A program made the translations under genes and the position numbers. Positions 1 to 11,240 of a stretch of DNA of 64,000 nt are shown here, piece after piece. Position 1 is the stretch's first letter. Each line of letters starts with the position of its first letter. Source of the DNA: Polytrichum commune (taxonomy: Eukaryota; Streptophyta; Polytrichopsida; Polytrichales; Polytrichaceae); contig OX485806.1 in the NCBI GenBank assembly GCA_950295325.1, positions 46,991,169 to 47,055,168 on the forward strand. The letters run 5' to 3'. The notes below the pieces were generated by a model. The model made no database searches. It worked only from the letters and a program-made list of their open reading frames with translations, and was not told the origin of the DNA.

Positions 1-1
1 G

Positions 2-3000
2 CCACAAGGAGTACCGGCCAATGAACTTAGGCCACCTAACTTATACTATGACCATAGTAATGCTAGGCAAACTTTTCATCCACCGGCGGGCTTGCAAACT
101 ACAACCGGTTACATTCCAATACAAAATAGACAAGGAGTTCCACCTAATGGTAGTAATGGGAGACAAGCGCCTCCAACGGATCCGGGACCATCTAACTCCC
201 AAGATGTTAGGTTCATGGATGGAGTGTTGGAGGCCACATGTGATGACATGCTTCCTCTCCCAACGAGAATTGGAGAGGAGCAAAGTCAATGGCCTCCTCA
301 CACCAATGCTATTACATATGAGTTAGTGAAGGGTAAGGGTGTGGTTGAAGAAGCACCTGCACTAGCGGTAACTACTAGGGCTAGGAGAGGGGATGCCCCG
401 TTGGAGGTAGGAATAGGAGAGCAAGGAAATTACTCTTCGGATGAAGAGATTAATCTCTCCGAGTTGGATAGGGTAGCTAGAAGAGCTACTAAGGATGTGG
501 AGAGGGAAAATATAATTTTACAAGATAGGGAGAGGACTAATGCGGTACATGACTTGGATAATAGCGATGTGGGTGAATGGGAAGGACCGGGGGTTCCCGT
601 AGACGAATTCGACGTAGTGGGTAATTCTAAGGTGGAAAGATCTACCGGGTACGACTTGTGGGCGGACCTTAGTACACTCAAGGCGGATATTACTTTCGGC
701 CAACTATTGGAAATTTCACCCACGGCAAGGAAAACATTAAAGGAGGGAATGCCGGTACACAAGAGGATGAGGAAGGTGAAAGCTAAAATAGCCGCTAGGA
801 TCCAATCACAAGGTGGAAGAGACGTGAAAGCTATAGAAATAGAAGTTGTTATAGTAGATAAGGTGGTTCCTAATGTGCTAGTCGACGGAGGGAGTAGTCT
901 AAATATACTACCGGAGGATACTATGAAAAAATTGGGACTTGGACTCACGGGGCCTTCACCTTTGGTCATAAATATGGCAAATCAAAGTTCGACTACGCCT
1001 TTGGGGATGATCAAGGATTGTAGAATGACTACGGGAGGTGAGGAGTACTTGGTCACCTTCCATGTCATTAAAATGCACTCCAACAAGGACACCTTCCCCA
1101 TTTTGCTAGGTAGGCCTTGGTTGCGGATGGCGAATGCTATGGTCAATTGGGGTCGACCTAAACCATCCATCACTTATGGTCCGGAGGGTAATAGGGTCAT
1201 AGTGTCCATTGGTTCATTAGAAGGATGGATGAAGAAGGAGATGTATTTGCCATTGGAGAAGGAAATTGATGACTTAAACGAGAATGAGATTGGCAAGGCA
1301 TTGGTGGGAGTCGTCCATCCCGAAGGTCAAAGGGTTGTTATAGATTCGGGCTCGGGAAGTCTAGGTCCTAATTTTTACAATTATGGGGATAATGGGGATT
1401 ATGCCCAATGGCTAAGGGAGTACCCCGAGTCCGAGGTTGATGTAATGGTTACATTTCACCAAGTAGGCTTAGGGAGTGAATTTCCTAGTGTTAGTTTAGG
1501 AGAGGGCTCATTGTTGGAGCCATGTGAGGTGCTCACCGAGGAAGAGTGGATTAGCGGTGGGTTAACACCTTGGGTAGATGACGTGGAAGAGGGTGAGGTT
1601 AGTTTAATTCATGTAGATGGGACTCAAGAGGAGGATGTGATTATTGAGTCATCGAAATTGGAGGAGCCTTTACATTTCAAGACCACGTCTACGGGGATAG
1701 TTGTAGGTCAAGATGTGAAAGATTACCCCAATGTGCCTTCCGATTGGTATCGGAACAAAGAGGAACAAGCACATGTGTCGGAAGCGGATTGGCGGTACGT
1801 GGATGTGAAATTAAAGAATGGAAAAACCCGACAAATGAAGATGGGCTCCAAATTGGGGGAGAAAGAGGTTAGGGAGTATAGCAATTTGGTGGATGAGTTT
1901 AGTGATACTTTTGCATGGTCCTACGATGAGCTTAAGGGAATTCCTAGGGAAATGGTAGAGCACCGGATTCCTTTAATTCCGGGGGCGAGGCCAATTAGAC
2001 AAAAGGAGAGGAGGATGAATCCTCAATTGCAATTGTTGGTGAAAGCGGAATTGGAAAGGTTATTGAAGGCCGGGTTTATCAAGCCGGTGGAAATCACGGA
2101 TTGGGTTTCTCCTATGGTCTTAGTAAAGAAAAAAAATGGGAAATTAAGGGTTTGTGTCGACTATAGGAAATTGAATTCGTGCACACAAAAGGATCACTTC
2201 CCCTTACCTTTTATCACCTTGTTGCTTGAGGAGGTTGGAGGTCATTCACGATATACCTTTATGGATGGGTATGCGGGTTATAATCAAATTTCCATAGCCC
2301 TCCAAGATATCCATAAAACGGCTTTTACTACACCTTGGGGTACTTTTGTGTGGGTAGTGATGCCATTTGGGTTATGTAATGCCCCGGCTACTTTCCAACG
2401 ATTAGTAATGTATATCTTCACCGACTTGTTGTTCAAATCCATGACCGTCTTTGTGGACGATTTTAGCACACAAAGTAATGTGGATGATCACCTACATTGT
2501 GTTAGGGAGGCATTGGTTAGGTGTAGGAAGATGAGGTTAGCATTGAACCCGGATAAGACATTTTTGGGAGTGAATAAGGGAGTGTTGTTGGGTTATGTTG
2601 TTAGTGAGAAAGGTAGAGAACCCGATCCGGATAAGATTGCGGCCATAAGCGACTTGGCAACTCCAACCAATTCCAAGGGGATCTCTAAGTTGTTAGGACA
2701 TGTGGGATGGTACCGGGAACTTATTCCTAATTTTTCAAAGATAGCGGTGCCCATTACCCATTTGCTCAAAAAGGATGTCAAATTCGAGTGGACGGATGCT
2801 TGTCAAAAAGCCTTTGAGGAATTGCGGGATAGGTTGAGCACCTATCCGGTGTTGATACCACCCAATTGGGGTAAACCTTTTCACGTCTATTGTGATGCTA
2901 GTAATGTGGCAATAGGGAGTGCGCTTTGTCAAGCAACGGGAGAAAAAGAGAAGGATCAACCTATAGCTTATGCGAGTAAGCAATTGACCCCCGCCGAAAG

Positions 3001-4570
3001 AAACTACTCTACAACGGAGAGGGAGTGCCTAGCCATGGTGTTTTCCGTTAAAAAGTTTAGGCATTACCTCATGTGCAACCCGGTTGTATTTTTTGTTGAC
3101 CACATGGCTATCAAGTATCTAATTAACAAGGCGGAGTTAAGTGGTAGGTTAGCTAGGTGGGTTTTGTTATTAGAAGAATTCGACTACACGGTGGAATATA
3201 AACCGGGTCGTATGCATTTACAAGCGGACCACTTGTCTAGGTTGTCGGAGGAGATAGGAAAAAATCCGGTAAATGATATGTTAGTAGATGATAGCCTCTT
3301 TGTGGTCACTTCTACACCGGAGTGGTATGTGGGCATAGTGGAATTTCTAACAACCCACAAGTTGCCCAAAGAGTGGACAAAAGAAGAGAGAAGGAAGGTG
3401 AGGGTAAATAGTAGGCAATTTGTTGTAGTGGGCCATAGGTTGTTTAGAAGGGGGTCCGATGGTATTTTACGACGATGCGTGTCAAAAACGGAGGTTGAAG
3501 CGATCTTAATCGCTTGCCACGATAGCGCTTGCGGCGGTCACTTCTCGGGTCAACTCACCGGGCAAAAAATACTTAGAGCGGGCTACTTTTGGCCTACACT
3601 ATTTAAGGACGCCCATGACTATGTAAGGAAATGCGACGCTTGCCAACGGTATGCCCGAAACGACCTTAGAATGGAGATGCCTTTACATGTATCATTACCC
3701 TTAATTCCTTTCGAAAAATGGGGCATCGACTATGTGGGTGAGGTCCATCCCCAATCTTCAAAAGGAATGAAATATATTGTGGTGGCAACCGAGTACCTCA
3801 CCAAGTGGGCGGAAGCCAAAGCGGTGAAGACCGACACGGCGGAACACGCGGCAACATTTATGTACGAAAACATAATTTCGCGGTTCGGGGTGCCGAAGAT
3901 CCTAGTAAGCGATAGGGGTACTCACTTTTTGAATGACTTGATTCGAGAGATGACAGAGAAATTTAAAATTGATCACCGGAAGACTACTCCCTACCACCCA
4001 CAAACCAATGGACAAACGGAAAGGGTTAACGGAATTTTGGTGAGTATACTACGCAAGACGGTTATAGACTCGAAGCGGGATTGGGATACGAAACTAACGG
4101 CGGCACTTTGGGCATACCGTACAACCTATAAGGTAACTACGCGTGCTACACCATTTTCCTTAGTCTATGGTCTTGAAGCGACACTACCAATCGAATATGA
4201 AGTCGAGTCACTTAGGGTGGCCGTGAGTACGAGACTTACCGAAAGTCAATCCTTACGAAATCGACTAACCGATTTGGAAGCACTTGACGAAGGGAGGAGA
4301 ATGGCGGCTCAACATATTGAGGCAATCCAAAGAAGGAGAAAGATTACTTTCGACAAACGACATAAGAGAAGGGCCCTAACACCGGGAATGATGGTCATGA
4401 TTCAAGACGCACGAAAGCTTGAATTTCCGGCGAAATTCAATGCGGTATGGTTAGGACCTTACCTTGTCTATGAGGTCTTTCCTAATAATTCAATTCAATT
4501 GGAAACGTTGAATGGTGAGCTCTTTCCTACCCGTACATCGGGAAGTAGATGTAAGGAGTACCGAGCTTGA
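2..4570 (+). CDS. Ty3/gypsy (Athila/Tat-like) gag-pol polyprotein, 5' end outside window
   Basis: Retrotransposon polyprotein needed for proteolysis, reverse transcription and integration. The frame is open from base 2 and runs without a stop to 4570, so the start lies outside the window; the first ATG inside is at 92. Domains in order are a gag/linker region, an aspartic protease (LVDGGSS, active DGG at 884-892), reverse transcriptase (VSPMVLVKKKNGKLRVCVDY; catalytic FVDD with the two Asp codons at 2456-2461), RNase H (HVYCDAS, TERECLA) and integrase. The integrase has an HHCC zinc site (CHDSACGGHF then CDACQ) and catalytic D, D and E codons at 3728, 3911 and 4019, with 35 residues between the last two. 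There is no chromodomain after the integrase. The stretch FWPTLFKDA with CDACQ and WGIDYVGE is characteristic of the Athila/Tat group. No damage is visible and the LTR begins 61 bp after the stop. Family assignment is from motif recognition only. Confidence 0.95.
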   Translation, partial: PQGVPANELRPPNLYYDHSNARQTFHPPAGLQTTTGYIPIQNRQGVPPNGSNGRQAPPTDPGPSNSQDVRFMDGVLEATCDDMLPLPTRIGEEQSQWPPHTNAITYELVKGKGVVEEAPALAVTTRARRGDAPLEVGIGEQGNYSSDEEINLSELDRVARRATKDVERENIILQDRERTNAVHDLDNSDVGEWEGPGVPVDEFDVVGNSKVERSTGYDLWADLSTLKADITFGQLLEISPTARKTLKEGMPVHKRMRKVKAKIAARIQSQGGRDVKAIEIEVVIVDKVVPNVLVDGGSSLNILPEDTMKKLGLGLTGPSPLVINMANQSSTTPLGMIKDCRMTTGGEEYLVTFHVIKMHSNKDTFPILLGRPWLRMANAMVNWGRPKPSITYGPEGNRVIVSIGSLEGWMKKEMYLPLEKEIDDLNENEIGKALVGVVHPEGQRVVIDSGSGSLGPNFYNYGDNGDYAQWLREYPESEVDVMVTFHQVGLGSEFPSVSLGEGSLLEPCEVLTEEEWISGGLTPWVDDVEEGEVSLIHVDGTQEEDVIIESSKLEEPLHFKTTSTGIVVGQDVKDYPNVPSDWYRNKEEQAHVSEADWRYVDVKLKNGKTRQMKMGSKLGEKEVREYSNLVDEFSDTFAWSYDELKGIPREMVEHRIPLIPGARPIRQKERRMNPQLQLLVKAELERLLKAGFIKPVEITDWVSPMVLVKKKNGKLRVCVDYRKLNSCTQKDHFPLPFITLLLEEVGGHSRYTFMDGYAGYNQISIALQDIHKTAFTTPWGTFVWVVMPFGLCNAPATFQRLVMYIFTDLLFKSMTVFVDDFSTQSNVDDHLHCVREALVRCRKMRLALNPDKTFLGVNKGVLLGYVVSEKGREPDPDKIAAISDLATPTNSKGISKLLGHVGWYRELIPNFSKIAVPITHLLKKDVKFEWTDACQKAFEELRDRLSTYPVLIPPNWGKPFHVYCDASNVAIGSALCQATGEKEKDQPIAYASKQLTPAERNYSTTERECLAMVFSVKKFRHYLMCNPVVFFVDHMAIKYLINKAELSGRLARWVLLLEEFDYTVEYKPGRMHLQADHLSRLSEEIGKNPVNDMLVDDSLFVVTSTPEWYVGIVEFLTTHKLPKEWTKEERRKVRVNSRQFVVVGHRLFRRGSDGILRRCVSKTEVEAILIACHDSACGGHFSGQLTGQKILRAGYFWPTLFKDAHDYVRKCDACQRYARNDLRMEMPLHVSLPLIPFEKWGIDYVGEVHPQSSKGMKYIVVATEYLTKWAEAKAVKTDTAEHAATFMYENIISRFGVPKILVSDRGTHFLNDLIREMTEKFKIDHRKTTPYHPQTNGQTERVNGILVSILRKTVIDSKRDWDTKLTAALWAYRTTYKVTTRATPFSLVYGLEATLPIEYEVESLRVAVSTRLTESQSLRNRLTDLEALDEGRRMAAQHIEAIQRRRKITFDKRHKRRALTPGMMVMIQDARKLEFPAKFNAVWLGPYLVYEVFPNNSIQLETLNGELFPTRTSGSRCKEYRA

Positions 4571-5332
4571 CTAGGCAACTTACCCTTGGAGCAAGAGATG
4601 TTTGGATTCATCCCCCGATGGTCGCCAATTATGTGAGCCCAAAAGGGTGCCCACATTTAGTCTTAGACCCTTGAAACGTTAGTTGATGCACTTTGAAGTA
4701 GCATGTTACTTCACAAAAATATAAAAAGAGTGAAATGTTAGTCTTAGAAGTACCATGTTGTAAGAGGCTAGGATGTGAGTTGTTATTGTGTTTTTACCTT
4801 CGGAAGGATTTGAGTGAATGAGGATAGGTAAGGAGAACTTGGATTGAGTAGTTAGTGAGTAGGCTAGTACAAATGGATGGAGACAACCAAAGTGACTCAA
4901 GAGGCAAGTGCATTCGAATTGGGATGAATGGAGGATCACATGGAGCGCACAAGTGGACCACCTCATCATGGCCACTTAATGGGGAAGGCCCAAGGAAGAA
5001 TGCAAGGTGGAGGATAAGCAAATTCTCAAAGCACCAATCAAATCACGAGTTAAGCATCGTGGTTTGAATTAAGTGGTGAGCGACGATTTGGGAAAGTAAG
5101 GGGAGAAAGTTATGGCGGCGGAAAGCGAAGGAGGCTAAGTTTGGGTTGAAGCATCCCAAGTTTGGTAAAGTGTGGTAGGTAGAAAGCCAAGGCTAGTTAA
5201 ATGTTCGAATTAGGATCCTTGTTGATCATTTGAGGGAGGAAGGCTTAGAAGATAGGATTGGCGCCTACTAAGTAGGAGGAAATCTCAAGGGCTTATCGTG
5301 AGCCTTGAGGGTGCTCACCCCCTCAAGCTTAC

Positions 5333-5339
5333 TATATAA
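5333..5339 (+). promoter_or_regulatory. TATA box of LTR-I promoter
   Basis: TATATAA is followed by a pyrimidine-rich tract with many TC/CT steps. It sits about 700 bp into the LTR, where a plant retrotransposon U3 promoter is expected. Transcription start is inferred to be about 30 bp downstream. Confidence 0.5.
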
Positions 5340-5844
5340 TCCCTCATTCTTCCCTCACTCATCCTCTCTTTCCTTTGTGCTCCAAGGCACCCCACGAGTT
5401 ATAAGTGTGGGTGTGGGAAGCCATATTGGAGCACATGTGTGTGCTTAGTTTTTAGTTTGAGAGCCAAGGCTTGTTAGCCTTGAAGAGGGCTTGACCTCTT
5501 GGTAGAATTAGTGTTGACGTGAAGGATTTTAAAGTTAATTCATGATTCCAATTTGTGGTACTTAAAGTTCATGTTTTGAATACACGTGGTTGCAAGTTCC
5601 ATGTTTAAGAGTTGAGCACTTGATGTTGTGATGAGTGCAAAAATATACTTGTGTGGATTAGTTAGTCTTAGTGAAGTTAGGAAATTCTCTCTCCCCCTCT
5701 CCTCTCTAGGATTTTAGGATTTTAGGATTAGAGAAGAATTGTGTGATTAGAAAGGGGTTGTTAGTAGAATTAGGGAAATTAGGTAGGAAGATTAGTTAAG
5801 GGCTTGAATAATTAGTGAGGTAGTTGGGGATTACAACTACAAAG

Positions 5845-5992
5845 TTGTGGGTTCATGAAGGAGCTGGGTTTATGAAGGAGCTGGGTTTGTTTAGTTAGAA
5901 AGTAAAGAGCTGGGTTTGTTTAGTTAGAAGCTAAGGAGCTGGGTTTATGAGGGAGCTGGGTTTGTTTAGTTAGAAGCTAAGAAGCTGGGTGG
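5845..5992 (+). repeat. Degenerate tandem repeat inside LTR-I
   Basis: Four to five units share GAGCTGGGTTTGTTTAGTTA or the shorter form GAGCTGGGTTTATGA. Unit length alternates between short and long versions. The array lies in the 3' third of the LTR and makes the LTR length variable. Confidence 0.75.
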
Positions 5993-6300
5993 ACGTTAGA
6001 AGCAAACAAAGACAAAATAGCACCCGAGCATAAGGAGGTTAAATAGTTAACTTGTGCATTCTCCACATACGTATTGAAATCGTACATTGAGTTGTTAAAA
6101 GTGAAATTCCAGTTAAATCCAAGACCACTTGAAGGGTGAACCTTGCACTATGGACTCATCCAAGTCCAAATCCAATACCGCGGAGGAATGTGAGCCCAAA
6201 CCCACTACTCGGACTACGGACGCTTAAGGGTGGGGGGTTTGGCCTCACACATTGGGCACCTAAATTTTCAACAAAATGCCTTCCGGCAATGCAATTTAAG

Positions 6301-7283
6301 TGTCGCAACCTTTGCTAGTTCCTTTAACTAACTTGATCCATTTTAAATTTAAGCAAACGTCATGAGCTCTAACCCTTTGCATTCCGCCATGCTAATGGTT
6401 AGCTCCCCATACTACATATTTTTTAGTCTATAGAAGGAGGACCAACCCTCCTACCTTCCATGCGCGACTCACCTCTTAATCGGTAACCAATGCTTAGTTG
6501 TGGACTTCCATCCATGGAAGTCCAATCTTTAGTTGATCATCGTGTTGTCGGAGCAACACTACAACAACCTGAACCATACTAAACAACTATGCCCCCATGT
6601 TGGGCCAATGTTCGTGGAGGCCGTGCCGTTCGGCCTCGGGTAGGTTCGGCGACCACACCACCTCACCCATATAAGTCATTAGGACTTTTGGCAGGACCCT
6701 TATCCCACCATCAAGAAAAATTTTGTCTCTCTACCAAGATTTGGGACCAAGTAAACATTTTCCTTTAGCCGTTAGGGCTAAAAATTCCCAACAGCTTCCA
6801 AATAGCATAAATTCCTAGTATAATCTTTGATGCTCACATGCATTCACTCCATTGACATCTATGTTTTACATAGATGCTCATGGAATCCTCATTTGCCCCA
6901 TTCAAGAAAGTTTTGAGGAAGTTATGCCTGTTCAAACCTTGGCAGTCCCGAGAGGCATTCCCATGCCATTGTTGTACCAAGGCATTGTCCCGGGATAGCG
7001 CCCCATTCAAATTGCCATATCTCCTAGCTCATACCTCCCATTACGGTATTCTTGAGCATTCTAGAATTTGCACGCCATAAGCTATGCATAGCATATAGCT
7101 TTATCCTTGTGACTCCTAGTCTCCATGGGTGGGAGGCGTTCCCAATGTCCGGGGCCCTCATCTACATCAGGATCACTTTGGCCCTCTCTCATGAATGGCG
7201 CCACAAGTCTTGTGTGTCACAACGGGTTCCCCCTTGTGCCCATGGTGTTTTGGGCATTCTTCATAGAGAGGTTGATCTTTTCA
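6301..7283 (+). mobile_element. LTR of family LTR-II (copy 1, probably solo)
   Basis: Begins TGTCGCAACC and is alignable by eye over about 980 bp with the reverse complement of the TSD-bounded solo LTR at 11241-13817. Shared blocks include the start, a block near 6480-6610 (TAACCAATGCTTAG and AACTATGCCCCCATGTTGG), one near 6640-6720, and the block around 7215-7260 (CCATGGTGTTTT). The 3' end is placed by homology at a CA near 7283. The flanking pentamers TTAAG and TTAGA do not match exactly, so solo-LTR status is uncertain. Short ORFs inside are not conserved with the other copy and are probably meaningless. Confidence 0.7.
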
Positions 7284-7665
7284 TTAGAAAAAAAAATTAC
7301 ATGCATTTGCAACACACTCTAAAACCTCCTTATATACAAGTTTTTTTCGTGCAATAAAAAAATACACGTAAAATTTCAATGATTAATATACAAGTTAAGA
7401 TCTGTTTACATATGACATTACATCCATGAATAGTCATCAACATAAATATGCAAATATATTCTTGAATAATAATCAACCCGTATCATATGTAAATTGCAAA
7501 ACCCTTGCATTCATGATAAAATTATTGAGGATTATTTGATGTAAGTCTTAGTCGTCCAATTCAACAATATATGTCTTAGGAGTCAATGCAATCATTGTTT
7601 CAAAAGATTGGTAAGATTATATGGAAATTTTCATCAAATGATTGCTAAGATTGTAAGTCCGTTTG
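7284..7665. other. AT-rich spacer, no gene seen
   Basis: Short spacer between LTR-II copy 1 and the 5' LTR of the copia element. It is AT-rich with no extended ORF and no repeat recognised. Confidence 0.6.
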
Positions 7666-7925
7666 TGTTGAAGGTGGAGCAATAGATTGCTCGTAGTCGT
7701 AAAATTGTGATATAACAAAGAATGAGATTGTAGTAAGCCTACAAGGTTAGTTCGTAATGGAAGAACAATTATCCCATATTGGTTGTAATGAACCAAGTTG
7801 AAAATCAGCAATAAAGGGCAAGGCAAGGGATGAAAAGACTATCTTATTCCAAGCATTGATCATATGCCTTTGTATATGTATATATGCTTGTACAATCTCA
7901 TCTATAGTCCTATTGAGTCCCAATA
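7666..7925 (+). repeat. 5' LTR of the copia element
   Basis: Starts TGTTGAAGGTGGAGCAATAG and shares most of its length with 14417-14676, including AGCAATAAAGGGCAAGGCAA and a TATATGCTTGT block. Both copies are 260 bp with the ends chosen here. The following bases TAGGTAATGGGCCC loosely resemble a plant initiator-Met tRNA primer-binding site. Divergence between the two LTRs is visible in nearly every line, so the insertion is old. Confidence 0.85.
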
Positions 7926-7959
7926 GGTAATGGGCCCATCCATACTAGTGAAGTGCTTT

Positions 7960-9420
7960 GACTTGATTACTTTGAGGTTGCAGAGTGGATTTTGAGGAGT
8001 TGGCGTTTTGGAACTTCAAAGCGTTGGAGGTATCTGAAGTCGCATTTGATTGTTATAAGTTTTTTGTGTTTTGCATTTGCTTGAATGTTTGTTTGATGCA
8101 AAAAATGTTGATTTTTGAGTCATGAATGTTGAGAGGCTTATTTGAGAGGTTTACAAATATTTAGACTTCCAAAGCATCTGACATGAATGATTTGAGTGTG
8201 GAAAAACTTATTTGAGAGGTTTGGAGGCGTCTAGACTTCAACGGCATTCGATATGAATGTTTTGAGTGTTGCAGGGTGTACTTAAGAGGTTTGAAGTTGC
8301 TTTAAATTCAAAAGCATCTACCTCGAGTGTTTTAAGTATTTAAGGGTGTACCTACAAGATTTTGAGGTGTTTAAAATTAAAAAGTATCTAACTTGAGAAT
8401 TTTAGATGTTTAATGGCTTATTTGTGAGGGTTAAGTGTTGAAAAATTGTTTGAAACCATTCAAAATGTTTTGAGTTGAAAGGAATGTCATTTAAATGCCT
8501 GGAGTGTGGAAAAGCTTATGTGAGTGCATTGAATGTGATTTTAGATCAAAAAGATATGACTTGAATGAGTAAATAATGAAAAAAACATATTTGAAAGAAA
8601 ATGCATTCCATTGAATGAAACAAAATCTAATGTGAGTGACGATAAGTCTTAACACTCATTTGAAAGCAAATGGTGTGAGAGATCTGACTTGAGTGATTAG
8701 AGTGTTTTTAGGCACTTTAGAGAGAAAGTGAATTCATTTGAGGTGAAAAAATCTAATTCGAGTGATTTGATAGTTCTAGGAAATGTTTGAGATCAAAAGC
8801 TTTTATTTGTTGTGAACTAGATCTCACTTAAGTGATTTGAAAGTTTAAATACCTATTTGACATCACAAGAGCATTTTTTAATCCAAATGGACCTTATTTG
8901 AATCGATTGGAGTGGAACCACAATGTTTAAAGGTAAAAGGGTTCACATGGAGTTTAGAATGATCTACTTTGGTTATTTGAGTATTGAAATGATGATTTGT
9001 AAGATAGGCTAGTCATTTGAGCTCAAGAGTAGCATAATTGATTTTTTTTGTGAATTGAGTGTTGGAAAACATAAGACACATTTGAGGTGAATTTTATTTT
9101 ACGTGAGCGATTTAATTTGTTTAGACTCTTCTTTAGGTATAGATGATATGATTATATGTATTTGAGAGTGTAGAACACATTTGAAGGGAGGTATATCTTA
9201 TTTGAATGATTTAAGTGTCTTAATTTTTTTTTAAAGTGGAGATGATTTGACTTAAGGTATTTGAGAGTATAAAGCATATTTGAGGTGAAATTGATTTTCT
9301 CTGAGTGATTTGAGCAGCCTAAAATTTTTTGAGGTGAAAAAATATAATTTGAAAGTTATGAACATACATACGCATTCTTTGAACGGAAGACAACATCGTT
9401 TGAGAGCAAACGGACTAGAG
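7960..9420 (+). repeat. Degenerate tandem-repeat leader of the copia element
   Basis: About 1.4 kb of recurring phrases such as TTTGAGAGGTTT, AAAGCATCTGAC, ATTTGAGTG and TTTGAGGTGAAA, spaced roughly 50-100 bp apart. There is no long ORF. The repeats decay gradually toward gag. The array occupies the 5' untranslated position of the element. Confidence 0.7.
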
Positions 9421-9423
9421 TCA

Positions 9424-11240
9424 TGGACAAATTCCATGGAGAGAAATTTAGCCTTTGGAAATTCAAATTCATGATGGTTTTGGCTTCCATGGCTATTTGG
9501 CACATTGTAAGCGAATTCGAAAAGGTTCCACCTTCTCATGTGGATACCAAAGTGTTGAAAGAACACTAAAAATGCACGAATAAAGCCATGTCTATCATCG
9601 GCCTCAACTTGATGGACAACCAACTTGCGCACATTAAGAGTTGCAAACCACTAGAAGGGCCGTGGAAAACCCTTTGCAATATTTACGGGACAAAGAATAT
9701 GTCTAACATCCTTTCATTTGCCACAAATTATTCACATGCAAGATGCAAGAAGGAAAGGATTTATTGGACCACATCAACAAAATTAAAATCTTGCAAATCA
9801 ACCTGCGTGTTTGGAAGTATGCGTGTGGGAGGAAAACATTGTCATGAGTTTGCTCAAGAATTTGTTGACGTCGTACAAATATTTGATCATCGCATTGGTG
9901 ATGATGCCCATGAAAGATTTTATGATGGAATACATGATGGAACATTTGATGCACAAGATGTTAAAGCGTAAGGAAAAAAATAAAAAACAAAGACACAACA
10001 ATGGTGTTTAAGGGCATAAAGACATGTTTCTATTGCAGCAAACCAAACCAGATCGTGCAATTTTGCTACAAAGCAAAGAACAATAAAAAGTAGACTAGCA
10101 AAAGTGCAAAGGACAAGGATAAATTGCACTTGCAACGCAATGTGAAGCACATTTAAGGAGCATTTGTAAATGGATCATGAATTTGGGAGCCTCAATGTAT
10201 ATGATTGCACATAGGGTGCCTTTCGATACCTGCAAGGTAATTTCTCCACGCAACGTTTATTTGGGTGACGACAGTGAGGCCGAAGCCATTAGAATGGGGC
10301 CCATTGTCATTGAGGTTGAAATGAAATGCAAAAGGACAAGAATCCGAACCACAAATGTACTTCACGTGCTTAAGTTGCAAACCAAGTTACTCTTGGTGAG
10401 CAAACTTTTGTTGAATAAGTTGAAGGTGTAATTTCATGTAAACAAATGCTTGTGGGAGGTGTGAATGGCAACGTGGTTGCAATAGCTCAAGGTGAAGCAA
10501 TTTTGTACCAGAGGACCTTCACAAATGCATGTGGTCAACTTTGTGAATTCACATGCGGTAGGCGATCCAACGGAGCTTTGGCACCATTAACTTGGACATT
10601 TAGATGTGAAGAGCATTTATGCACTCCAAAAAATGGTAAAGGACATGAACCTAGGCAAAACCTCTTATCCCACCTCTGCATTGACTTACAACACATGCAC
10701 GGAAGGTAACCCATAGGCGGTGAAGTAAAGAACCTATGCAGAGTGGCATACAACAAAACCCTTAAAGATTGTGCATTTGAGGGTTAGTGGCCCAATGAAG
10801 AACATGTTTGTAAGAGGGCAAAGTATTATGTTCATGTCTGTTGATTTAAAATAGGTATGGGTTTATATGATAAGAACCAAAGAAAAATGGTTTCATAAGC
10901 TAAAAATATTTTGCGCATTTGTAGAAACGCAATCGGACTACAAAATCAAGGCGATCTGGTGGATGAATGGAAAAAAATCACTTTTAAATGATTTTTTTTT
11001 AATTTATAAAACACGGCATTGAGAGCAAGCCTCAAGACATTAGACCAACAATATATCCAAAACAAATTGTTGTTGTAATGGAATAATATATGTTTGAATC
11101 ACAACAACTCGACAAATTGCTTTGGACTGAAGCAGTGACAAATGTGGTTTATACATTAAATTAATGTCCAACAAAGGCTTTACGCTTTGTTACACCCAAA
11201 TAAACACGGAGCAAGAGGAAACCTTGCAATGCACACATAT
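9424..11240 (+). pseudogene. copia gag-protease-integrase pseudogene, 5' segment
   Basis: The translation begins MDKFHGEKFSLWKFKFMMVL, a classic copia gag (UBN2) start. It continues with NLMDNQLAHIKSCK and CNIYGTKNMSNIL, a zinc knuckle with the first two and last Cys (CFYC near 10025) but a lost His, and a protease region containing AHRVPFDTCKVISPRNVYLGDD. Next come a GAG-pre-integrase block near 10590-10690 and integrase remnants near 10780-11240 (AEAVTNVVYTLN-type signature). Several stops and frameshifts interrupt the frame, for example a TAA near 9567. The coding sequence is cut at 11240 by a solo LTR and resumes at 13818. Confidence 0.85.

Larger units (their letters stand above)
4632..6249 (+). 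mobile_element. 3' LTR of the Athila/Tat-like element (family LTR-I)
   Basis: Starts TGTGAGCCC and ends GGCCTCACA, about 1.6 kb. The ends were set by comparison with the TSD-bounded solo LTR at 11844-13449, which has the same start (TGTGAGCC) and the same terminal block GCTTAAGGGTGGGGG followed by GGC and ending in CA. The interior of the two copies is strongly diverged. A TATA box lies at 5333-5339 and a tandem repeat at 5845-5992. The matching 5' LTR and target-site duplication are outside the window, so the exact 3' end could differ by a few bases. A typical polypurine tract directly before 4632 is not evident. Confidence 0.8.

Noticed and set aside
430-969. 179-codon minus-strand ORF
   Set aside because: Shadow frame of the Athila/Tat-like polyprotein on the opposite strand.
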